Source of the DNA: CAZXBB01 sp964638815
GTDB lineage: Bacteria; Planctomycetota; Phycisphaerae; Phycisphaerales; SM1A02
Length of the DNA: 33,007 bases
Assembly (NCBI GenBank): GCA_964638815.1
Contig: CAZXBB010000082.1
Span: 1-33,007, forward strand
Reading direction: 5' to 3'
The notes under the pieces were generated by a model. The model did not search any database, was not told where the DNA came from, and worked only from the letters and a program-made list of their open reading frames with translations. Shown one piece after another: positions 1 through 5,619 of this stretch (the stretch's first letter is position 1; each line of letters starts with the position of its first letter). Position numbers and translations under genes: made by a program.

Positions 1-145
1 GCGCAACCAGCGCGGCAAGCCGATCGCGTGAGCGTTCGGGCGAGCCGATGGCATATCCTCTCGATACGTCGAGGCTCGAACGAGCGCTCACGCGATTGGA
101 TCGCCCGCTGGACGACCCGGTTCATGCATAATGCGGGCTAGCCCG
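1..145 (+). repeat. Long-palindrome intergenic element, copy A
   Basis: The two arms 20-46 and 73-99 pair over 27 positions. Two are G-T wobbles, and the only mismatches are a tandem GG (39-40) facing AA (79-80). The 26-base loop contains a small TCGA-TACG-TCGA hairpin (61-72). An outer stem adds CCAGCG (7-12) with CGCTGG (105-110), plus GGC/GCC pairing inside it. The 3' end carries the box TTCATGCATAATGCGGGC (121-138), whose CATAAT resembles a -10 element. The copy may be cut on the left by the window edge. Clear relatives lie at 9892-10036 (minus strand) and, for the 3' half, at 5535-5600 and 10084-10135. It sits upstream of the biotin carboxylase gene in the same orientation. RNA element, palindromic repeat and promoter-linked operator are all possible. 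Confidence 0.7.
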
Positions 146-298
146 CGGCGCCTCGCGATCCGTCGAATGCGCCCGGTCTCCCGTTCGATGTGCGCGCGGT
201 CTCACCTCGCGGGGCGCCGGGAAGGCCGCGGTCGTTCGTGCGCGGACTCCCGGCGACCGCCGGCCGCGGGCTTCCGAGCGTCCCGCCAATGCCTCTGG

Positions 299-310
299 TA
301 CGCTGGCGCC
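299..310 (+). promoter_or_regulatory. Leaderless-type -10 box for the biotin carboxylase gene
   Basis: TACGCT at 299-304 is followed by six bases and then the ATG at 311. No Shine-Dalgarno motif precedes the ATG. The same TANNNT-N6-start layout precedes gpmI, yggS, metF and the gene at 12960, which suggests transcription starts at or within a base or two of the start codon. No convincing -35 hexamer is visible. Confidence 0.45.
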
Positions 311-1786
311 ATGTTCTCCAGGGTGCTGATCGCGAACCGGGGCGAGATCGCCGTGCGCGTCGCGCAGGGGCTCCGCGAGCTCGGGATCGCGCCGCTGGCT
401 GTGTACAGCGAGCCCGATCGCGCCGCGCCGCACGTGTCGGCGGCCGACGAGGCACACCCGCTCGAGGGGGCGACGGCGGCGGAAACGTATCTGCGCGGAG
501 ATCGGATCATCGAGATCGCGCGACAGTGCGGTGCGGACGCGGTCCACCCCGGTTACGGGTTCCTTTCGGAGAACGCCGCCTTCGCGCAGGCCTGCTCGGA
601 CGCGGGACTCTGCTTCATCGGGCCGAAGCCGCAGACGATCCGCGCGATGGGCGACAAGGTCCGGGCGAAGGCGCTGATGCGGGAGGCCGGGGTGCCGGTG
701 GTGCCCGGGGTGGAGTCCGCGGCGGAGGATCGCGCGCAGCTCGAGGCGGACGCGGCGGCCATCGGGTACCCGGTGCTCGTGAAGGCCGCGGCCGGTGGCG
801 GGGGCAAGGGCATGCGGGTGGTGGGTGAGCCCGCGGCGCTGCGTGCGGCCGTCGAAGCCGCTCAGCGGGAAGCCGGCGCGGCGTTCGGCGACCGGCGGGT
901 GTTCCTCGAGAAGTACGTCGCGCGGGCCCGGCACGTCGAGTTCCAGATCCTCGGCGACGAGCACGGTGCGGTCGTGCACCTCTTCGAGCGCGAGTGCTCG
1001 ATCCAGCGGCGGCACCAGAAGATCATCGAGGAGGCGCCCGCGCCGGGGCTTGCCCCGGCGATCCGCGACGAGATGGGCGCGGCGGCGGTCCGCGCCGCGC
1101 AGGCGATCTCGTACACCAACGCCGGTACGGTCGAGTTCATGGTCGATGACGCGGGCGCGTTCTACTTCCTCGAGGTCAACACGCGGCTCCAGGTCGAGCA
1201 CCCCGTGACCGAGCTGACGACGCGGCGCGATCTCGTGCACGCGCAGGTGCGCGCGGCGTGCGGCGAGCCCCTCCCCTTCAGGCAGGAGGACCTGACGCAG
1301 GAGGGGCATGCCATCGAGTGCCGCGTCTGCGCGGAGGACCCGTCGCGCGACTTCCTGCCCTCCACCGGGACCATTCACGTCTACGTTCCGCCCGCCGGCC
1401 CCGGCATCCGCGTCGACAGCGGCGTCACGGAGGGATCGACCGTCACCGTGCACTACGACCCGATGCTGGCGAAGCTTGTGGTGTGGGGCGAGACGCGGCC
1501 GGCGGCGATCGCCCGCATGCGTCACGCGCTCGACAGCTTCGTCGTCCTCGGCGTCACGACGAACATCGGGTTCCTGCGATCGGTGCTCGATCATCCCGCG
1601 TTTACCGCCGGCGTGCTGAGCACGCGCTTCCTCGAGGAGCACGCCATCGCGACGACGGCCGGCGTCGCGCCCGAGGCGATGATCGTCGCCGCGCTCGAGT
1701 CCGGCGTCACGACGCCGCCGGCCGTCGTCGCGGCGGGCGCGATCACGCCGTGGTCGTCCGGCGGCGCGTGGAGGATCGTCAAATGA
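311..1786 (+). CDS. accC: Biotin carboxylase subunit of an acyl-CoA carboxylase
   Basis: This 491-residue protein should carry out ATP- and bicarbonate-dependent carboxylation of biotin on a carrier protein. It opens with the typical biotin carboxylase N terminus (LIANRGEIAVRV). It has the HPGYGFLSEN segment, the glycine-rich ATP-grasp loop KAAAGGGGKGM at about residues 158-168, the ECSIQRRHQKIIEEAP segment, and EVNTRLQVEHPVTE near residue 295. The length fits a stand-alone biotin carboxylase; the carrier domain is encoded by the next gene, whose ATG overlaps this stop (ATGA). I chose the ATG at 311 because homology begins there and a -10-like box lies six bases upstream. The HMG-CoA lyase neighbour points to 3-methylcrotonyl-CoA or a similar acyl-CoA carboxylase rather than a housekeeping acetyl-CoA carboxylase. 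The carboxyltransferase partner is not in the window, so the substrate is inferred and the symbol is generic. Confidence 0.93.
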   Translation: MFSRVLIANRGEIAVRVAQGLRELGIAPLAVYSEPDRAAPHVSAADEAHPLEGATAAETYLRGDRIIEIARQCGADAVHPGYGFLSENAAFAQACSDAGLCFIGPKPQTIRAMGDKVRAKALMREAGVPVVPGVESAAEDRAQLEADAAAIGYPVLVKAAAGGGGKGMRVVGEPAALRAAVEAAQREAGAAFGDRRVFLEKYVARARHVEFQILGDEHGAVVHLFERECSIQRRHQKIIEEAPAPGLAPAIRDEMGAAAVRAAQAISYTNAGTVEFMVDDAGAFYFLEVNTRLQVEHPVTELTTRRDLVHAQVRAACGEPLPFRQEDLTQEGHAIECRVCAEDPSRDFLPSTGTIHVYVPPAGPGIRVDSGVTEGSTVTVHYDPMLAKLVVWGETRPAAIARMRHALDSFVVLGVTTNIGFLRSVLDHPAFTAGVLSTRFLEEHAIATTAGVAPEAMIVAALESGVTTPPAVVAAGAITPWSSGGAWRIVK

Positions 1787-2364
1787 CCGTGCGCATCCGC
1801 GCCGACGACGGTACGACGACCGACGTCGCGATCGAGCGCGCGGGCGCAGCGACCGCCGGCCCCTGCCGGGTCACGATCACGCCCGAGGGCGCCGAGGGGG
1901 AGGCGGCCCGGGCGATCGAGGTCGAGATCGAGCGCCGCGCGGGCGGGGCGGGACGCCTGCGCATCGGCGGCCGCGTCCACCCGTTCCACGCCCGCCGCGA
2001 CGGTCAGCGGGTCTGGGTCTGGATCGACGGACGCACGCACGCGTTCGACATCGTGCCGCGCACGGCGCGCCGCGCGAGCGCGGCCGGCGCCGCCGGCGTG
2101 GAGGCGGATCTCAAGGCGCCGATGCCGGGCAGGATCCTCGAGGTGAGGGCGACGGCCGGCAGCGTCTACGAGGCCCACGCCCCGCTCATCGTCATGGAAT
2201 CGATGAAGATGGAGATGACGCTCTCCACCCCCAACGCCGTGATCGTGCGCGAGATCCTGTGCGCCGAGGGCGCGCTCGTCGAGATGGGCGAACTGCTCGC
2301 GCGGCTGGAACCGCCGCCCGCGTTCGGCGGGAGCCTTCCTCGAGGCGCGGACGCCGCACGATGA
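1783..2364 (+). CDS. Biotin carboxyl carrier protein (separate subunit)
   Basis: This 193-residue protein ends in a biotinyl/lipoyl-attachment domain. The motif VMESMKMEM is the canonical biotinylation site, with the acceptor lysine at residue 142, and KAPMPGRILEV begins the domain. The first ~100 residues resemble the linker region that precedes the carrier domain in one-chain methylcrotonyl- or propionyl-CoA carboxylase alpha subunits. Together with the preceding gene this looks like a split alpha subunit. The ATG overlaps the carboxylase stop by four bases (ATGA), and its own stop overlaps the next ATG in the same way, so translation is probably coupled through the operon. It has an unusually arginine- and alanine-rich middle section. 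The carrier assignment is firm; the identity of the enzyme complex is inferred from context. Confidence 0.92.
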   Translation: MTVRIRADDGTTTDVAIERAGAATAGPCRVTITPEGAEGEAARAIEVEIERRAGGAGRLRIGGRVHPFHARRDGQRVWVWIDGRTHAFDIVPRTARRASAAGAAGVEADLKAPMPGRILEVRATAGSVYEAHAPLIVMESMKMEMTLSTPNAVIVREILCAEGALVEMGELLARLEPPPAFGGSLPRGADAAR

Positions 2365-3278
2365 CCGATCTCCCGGAGCGCGTACGGATCGTGGAGGTGG
2401 GGCCGCGCGACGGGCTCCAGAACGAGGCGCGGCCGATCCCCACCGCGCGAAAGGTGGCCTTCATCGACGCGCTCGTGACCGCGGGCCTCTCCTCGATCGA
2501 GGTCACCTCCTTCGTGCGTCCGATCGCGGTTCCCCAGCTCGCCGACGCGAAGGAGGTGGTCGCCGGCATCGCGCGCGCCCCGAACGTGACCTTCTCCGCG
2601 CTCGTGCCGAACATGGAGGGCCTCGAGCGGGCGGCCGCGGCGGGGATCCGGCGCATCGCCGTCTTCACCGCGGCGTCGGAGACGTTCGCGCAGCGCAACA
2701 TCAACATGACGATCGCCCGCTCGCTCGAGGTCTTCCGCGAGGTCATCGCCGCCGCCGCGGCACGCGCCATGACGGTGCGGGGGTACGTCTCGACCTGCTT
2801 CACGTGCCCGTACGAGGGACGCATCGGGCGCGAAGCCGTCCGCGACGTCGCGGAGCGCCTGATCGAGCTCGGTGTGGACGAGGTGGCCGTGAGCGACACG
2901 ATCGGCGCCGCCGCGCCGAACGACATCGAGGAGACGGTCGGCTGGGTGCTCAGGACGATCCCGCGAGAGCGCGTCGCGCTTCATCTGCACGACACGTACG
3001 GCACCGCGCTCGTCAACGTCCACGCGGCGCTCGGGCTCGGGATCACCACGTTCGACGCTTCGGCGGGCGGCCTGGGCGGGTGCCCGTACGCGCCCGGCGC
3101 CGCGGGCAACCTGGCCACGGAGGACCTGGTCTACCTGCTCGACCGCCTCGGAATCGCGACGGGCGTCGATCTCGAGCGGTTGTTCCTCGCGACGCGGATC
3201 ATCGCCGGGGAGCTGGACCACGAGCTGCCGGGGAAGCTCTACCGGCGGATGGCGTCGCGGGGGGGGGAAATGAGCTGA
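2361..3278 (+). CDS. mvaB: Hydroxymethylglutaryl-CoA lyase
   Basis: The 305-residue protein is a DRE-TIM-barrel lyase that would cleave HMG-CoA to acetyl-CoA and acetoacetate, the last step of leucine breakdown. It starts with VRIVEVGPRDGLQNE, which carries the metal- and substrate-binding RDG. It has the TSFVRP segment after strand 2, the HLHDTYGTALVN metal-ligand histidines, and the HMG-CoA lyase signature GGLGGCPYAPGAAGN with the reactive cysteine at about residue 241. The length fits bacterial family members. The start overlaps the stop of the biotin carrier gene (ATGA), and the stop overlaps the next gene in TGATG. Its position in a biotin-carboxylase operon supports a role in leucine or a similar branched acyl-CoA pathway. 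A lyase acting on a related 3-hydroxy-3-methyl acyl-CoA cannot be excluded. Confidence 0.93.
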   Translation: MTDLPERVRIVEVGPRDGLQNEARPIPTARKVAFIDALVTAGLSSIEVTSFVRPIAVPQLADAKEVVAGIARAPNVTFSALVPNMEGLERAAAAGIRRIAVFTAASETFAQRNINMTIARSLEVFREVIAAAAARAMTVRGYVSTCFTCPYEGRIGREAVRDVAERLIELGVDEVAVSDTIGAAAPNDIEETVGWVLRTIPRERVALHLHDTYGTALVNVHAALGLGITTFDASAGGLGGCPYAPGAAGNLATEDLVYLLDRLGIATGVDLERLFLATRIIAGELDHELPGKLYRRMASRGGEMS

Positions 3279-3904
3279 TGCGCGTGCTCGGCTACGACAC
3301 GCTCGACTCGACCAACGCCGAGGCGCGGCGTCTGCTGGCGTCGGGCGCGATCTCGCCCCCCACGTGCCTCGTTGCGCGCGAACAGACGGCGGGGCGCGGC
3401 ACGCGCGGACGCGCGTGGTGCTCGCCGCGGGACGCCGGCGTGTACCTGTCGATGATCACGCGGCCGCCCCGGGGCGGGCCGGCGACGGTTCTCTACACCC
3501 TGGCTGCCGGCGTCGCGTGCGCCGAGGCGATCGAGCAGGTCGCGGGCGTGACGGTCGAGCTGCGGGCGGTCAACGACCTCTGGGTCGCCGGTCGCAAGCT
3601 CGGCGGGATCCTCGTCGAGACGGTCGCCGAGGCCGGGGTCGTCACGTCGATCGTGACCGGGGTGGGCATCAACGTCCGCGACGCCCCGCGCACCGTCGAA
3701 GCCGGCGCGTCGCGTCCGGTCTGCCTCGAGGAGCTGGTGCCGCCGCCCGCGTTCGCCGCGCTCCGGAACGAGACGCTGGTGCGAGAGATCGCCCGGCGGG
3801 TCGAGGCGTGGATCGCCGTCGCCGCGCGGGAGGAGACCGAGCGGATCCGCCGGAGCTGGTCGCAGCGGAGCGTGGCCGGTGCGGAGACGCCGACGATCGC
3901 GTGA
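3278..3904 (+). CDS. birA: Short biotin-protein ligase (catalytic domain only)
   Basis: This 208-residue protein should activate biotin as biotinyl-AMP and attach it to the carrier protein two genes upstream. The family core is visible: DTLDSTNAEARR at the start, GRGTRGR at residues 39-45 (biotinyl-AMP binding), the KLGGILVE segment with the conserved lysine at 107, and VTGVGINV. Two things are odd. The usual KWPND motif reads RAVND (96-100), so the first lysine and the tryptophan/proline are replaced. The chain also stops about where the SH3-like C-terminal domain should begin, with only 36 bases before the next gene. There is no N-terminal DNA-binding domain, so it is not a BirA-type repressor. 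The start sits in TGATG with the lyase stop. It may be a dedicated ligase for this operon or a degenerate copy. Confidence 0.85.
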   Translation: MRVLGYDTLDSTNAEARRLLASGAISPPTCLVAREQTAGRGTRGRAWCSPRDAGVYLSMITRPPRGGPATVLYTLAAGVACAEAIEQVAGVTVELRAVNDLWVAGRKLGGILVETVAEAGVVTSIVTGVGINVRDAPRTVEAGASRPVCLEELVPPPAFAALRNETLVREIARRVEAWIAVAAREETERIRRSWSQRSVAGAETPTIA

Positions 3905-3932
3905 TATGATCATCCCGGTCTCCAGAAAGGAG
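3905..3932 (+). promoter_or_regulatory. -10 box and strong SD for the PilT-like gene
   Basis: TATGAT at 3905-3910 directly follows the biotin ligase stop and fits a -10 element. AAAGGAG at 3926-3932 is a strong Shine-Dalgarno motif eight bases before the ATG at 3941. The ATPase gene may therefore have its own promoter in addition to read-through from the upstream operon. No clear -35 is seen. Confidence 0.4.
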
Positions 3933-3940
3933 AAGACGGC

Positions 3941-5056
3941 ATGCCTGGTGCACTGACGATGCAGAGGATCCTCACGAAGATGTGCGAGGTCGAGGCGTCC
4001 GATCTCCACATCAAGGTGGGATCGCCGCCGGTGCTTCGGATCGCATCCGTCCTCCACGCGATCGATGCGCCCTCGCTCACGCCCGACGACACCACGCAGC
4101 TCCTCAACCCCCTCATTCCCGAGCATCTGCGCGCCTCGCTGGAGGAGCACGGCGGCATCGACTTTTCGCACCACGAGGGAGAGACACAGCGTTTTCGCTG
4201 CAGCGTCTTCCACGCGGGTCACGGGCTGCACGCCGCGATCCGTCGCGTCAGCCCGAAGATCCCGAACTTCGTCGAGCTCAACCTGCCGCCCATCTACGAG
4301 AAGATGACCGACAGCGCGCACGAGGGGCTCGTGATCGTCTGCGGCGTGACCGGTTGCGGCAAGTCCTCGACGCTCGCCGCGATGATCGGCCGCATCAACG
4401 AGCTGCGCGCGTGCAACATCATCACGGTCGAGGATCCCGTCGAGTACCTGTTCCGCCCGAGCAGGTCGTACATCAGCCAGCGCGAGATCGGCATCGACGT
4501 CGCGGACTTTCCGCTCGCCCTGCGCTCCGCGGCGCGCCAGGATCCCGACGTCCTCATGATCGGCGAGATGCGCGACCGGGAGACGATGCTGGCCGGCATC
4601 CAGGCCGCCGAGACCGGACACCTCGTCTTCGCCACGCTCCACACGGCCGACACGATGCAGGCGTTCGCGCGCGTGCTCGAGTTCTTCGACACGAAGGACC
4701 ACGCCTTCATTCGATCCGGTCTCGCCGCCGGCCTGCGGGCCGTGATGGCCCAGCGGCTCATCCCGTGCGTCCGCCCCGGCGTGCAGCGCGTGCCGGCCAC
4801 GGAGGTGCTGCTCAACAATAGCACCGTGGCCGACAAGATCCGCGAAGGCGACGACGACGATCTGCCGGCCGTGCTCGCGTCGTCGGTCCACGAGGGCATG
4901 CACGATTTCACGTTCAGCCTCGCCCGCCTCGTCGAGGAGGAGTGGATCGAGCTGAAGGTCGCCGAGCGCTATGCACCGAACGCCGAAGCGCTGCGCTCGC
5001 GCGTACGCGGGATCCAGGTGAAGGCGGATACGCTGGTCCAGCGGGTGAAGCGGTAG
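3941..5056 (+). CDS. PilT/PilU-type secretion and retraction ATPase
   Basis: The 371-residue protein belongs to the GspE/PilT family of hexameric ATPases that power type IV pilus retraction or related movements at the inner membrane. An N-terminal PAS-like region (about 1-105, with ASDLHIKVG) precedes the motor domain. The Walker A is GVTGCGKS at 135-142, the Asp box TVEDPVEYLF is near 162-171, the Walker B-like VLMIGEMRD is at about 204-212, and the His box GHLVFATLHT is near 226-235. After the motor, the C-terminal region differs from typical PilT and includes an acidic stretch (EGDDDD) near 306. A strong SD precedes the ATG at 3941; a second in-frame ATG follows six codons later. No other pilus gene is present in the window, so its partner machine is unknown. 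Confidence 0.88.
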   Translation: MPGALTMQRILTKMCEVEASDLHIKVGSPPVLRIASVLHAIDAPSLTPDDTTQLLNPLIPEHLRASLEEHGGIDFSHHEGETQRFRCSVFHAGHGLHAAIRRVSPKIPNFVELNLPPIYEKMTDSAHEGLVIVCGVTGCGKSSTLAAMIGRINELRACNIITVEDPVEYLFRPSRSYISQREIGIDVADFPLALRSAARQDPDVLMIGEMRDRETMLAGIQAAETGHLVFATLHTADTMQAFARVLEFFDTKDHAFIRSGLAAGLRAVMAQRLIPCVRPGVQRVPATEVLLNNSTVADKIREGDDDDLPAVLASSVHEGMHDFTFSLARLVEEEWIELKVAERYAPNAEALRSRVRGIQVKADTLVQRVKR

Positions 5057-5150
5057 GCGCGTCCCGCCGCCGCCGCCGCACCCCGGCGCCCCTCCAGGCG
5101 CCGCCCCCAGGCGCCGCCCCCGGCGCCCCGGCGCCCGCAACTCCCCCCCG
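5057..5150 (+). repeat. Low-complexity C/G-rich tract with repeated GGCGCC
   Basis: Just after the PilT-like stop, this stretch is almost only C and G and holds several GGCGCC palindromes and GCCGCCGCC runs. It could form overlapping hairpins, but there is no T-tract on the plus strand. I see no gene in it. Confidence 0.5.
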
Positions 5151-5151
5151 C

Positions 5152-5188
5152 AAAAAAGGGCCAGGCGATCCAAGGAGGATCGCCTGGC
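5152..5188 (-). terminator. Rho-independent terminator, minus strand
   Basis: Positions 5160-5188 form a perfect 12-bp stem with the five-base loop AAGGA. Read on the minus strand, the stem is followed by CCC and then six T residues (5157-5152). On the plus strand the hairpin is followed by mixed sequence, so the terminator points leftward. It would end transcripts coming from ftsK or from a separate RNA in the 5190-5540 interval. Confidence 0.85.
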
Positions 5189-5237
5189 GTTCGATTCAGC
5201 GGACTGCACACCGTGCAATCCCGTCGGCTGCACGGAA

Positions 5238-5279
5238 TTAGCTGTGCAGTCCCCTCGTACAGTCACATAAGATCGTCAC
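5238..5279 (-). other. Possible 13-codon ORF behind an extended SD
   Basis: On the minus strand, positions 5294-5282 read AAAGGAGGTGGTC, which can pair with the whole 3' tail of 16S rRNA apart from one G-U wobble. Three bases later a GTG opens a 13-codon frame (MTILCDCTRGLHS) that stops inside the first arm of the following hairpin. The layout resembles a leader peptide before an attenuator, but no minus-strand gene lies downstream. Translation is unproven. Confidence 0.25.
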
Positions 5280-5534
5280 TAGACCACCTCCTTTGAAGAA
5301 AGGGCCGATCCCAGCCGTCGCGGATGTGTGCGCATCCGCCGCCGGGTTTCTTTCCCCCTGGGCGTCCCCAGGGGCTCATCGCCCGCACTGCACCGCAGCA
5401 CGGTCGTCACGCTCTGCGATTGCCGCCCGGCAGGGACTTCCTTCCCTGGTTTGGCGACCGCCTCGGCGCGATACACGATTATCGCGTCTCGATCGACCGA
5501 GGCAACAAAAAATGCGGCAGAGCGTGGCCCCGAA

Positions 5535-5600
5535 GGCATATCCACTCGATCCGTCCAGGCTCGAGCGGGCCCTGACGCGGGCGGATCGCCCGCCGGACGG
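5535..5600 (+). repeat. Partial copy of the palindromic element, copy B
   Basis: About 54 of 65 positions (5535-5599) match copy A (50-114) without a gap: the loop end, the whole 3' arm and the outer-stem half CGCCGG. The 5' arm is not clearly present, although 5464-5502 shows weaker likeness to the 5' arm of copy C, followed by an insertion with AAAAAA. The 3' box with CATAAT is missing; the ftsK stop codon begins 20 bases further on. Unlike the other copies, it points into the end of a convergent gene. Confidence 0.6.
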
Positions 5601-5619
5601 TCCCCTGCGGGTGATCCTG

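Larger units (their letters stand above)
5152..5530 (-). ncRNA. Candidate structured RNA or structured ftsK 3' UTR
   Basis: On the minus strand, this ~380-base gap between the ftsK stop and the terminator contains a run of perfect hairpins. One is GCCTCGG/CCGAGGC enclosing CGCGAT/ATCGCG. Another is CCCCTGGG-GACG-CCCAGGGG, and a third is GCGGATG/CATCCGC. A fourth is a two-part stem in which GGACTGCACA (5252-5243) pairs with TGTGCAGTCC (5210-5201), around a bulge and an inner CCGTGCA/TGCACGG stem. The terminator follows. An 88-codon frame crosses it (5545-5279) but lacks the strong third-position G/C bias of the neighbouring genes. I could not match it to tmRNA, RNase P RNA, 6S RNA, SRP RNA or a known riboswitch. 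The 5' end is uncertain, and it may simply be the ftsK trailer. Confidence 0.45.

Noticed and set aside
122..1642. Long minus-strand frames opposite the carboxylase and many other genes
   Set aside because: High-GC shadow frames: their translations are Arg-, Ala- and Pro-rich without motifs, and the opposite strand carries clear enzymes.
5189..5197. GTTCGATTC as a tRNA T-loop
   Set aside because: It is not flanked by a proper T-stem, anticodon arm or acceptor stem.
5400..5460. Minus-strand CAGGGAAGGAAGTCCCTGCC as an FMN or cobalamin riboswitch core
   Set aside because: Only a short stretch resembles the consensus. The other conserved blocks are missing, and no matching biosynthetic or transport gene lies downstream.
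5279..5545. 88-codon minus-strand frame in the ftsK-pilT gap
   Set aside because: It runs through the hairpins and copy B, starts at GTG without an SD, and its third positions lack the strong G/C bias of neighbouring genes. A small gene here is possible but not supported.
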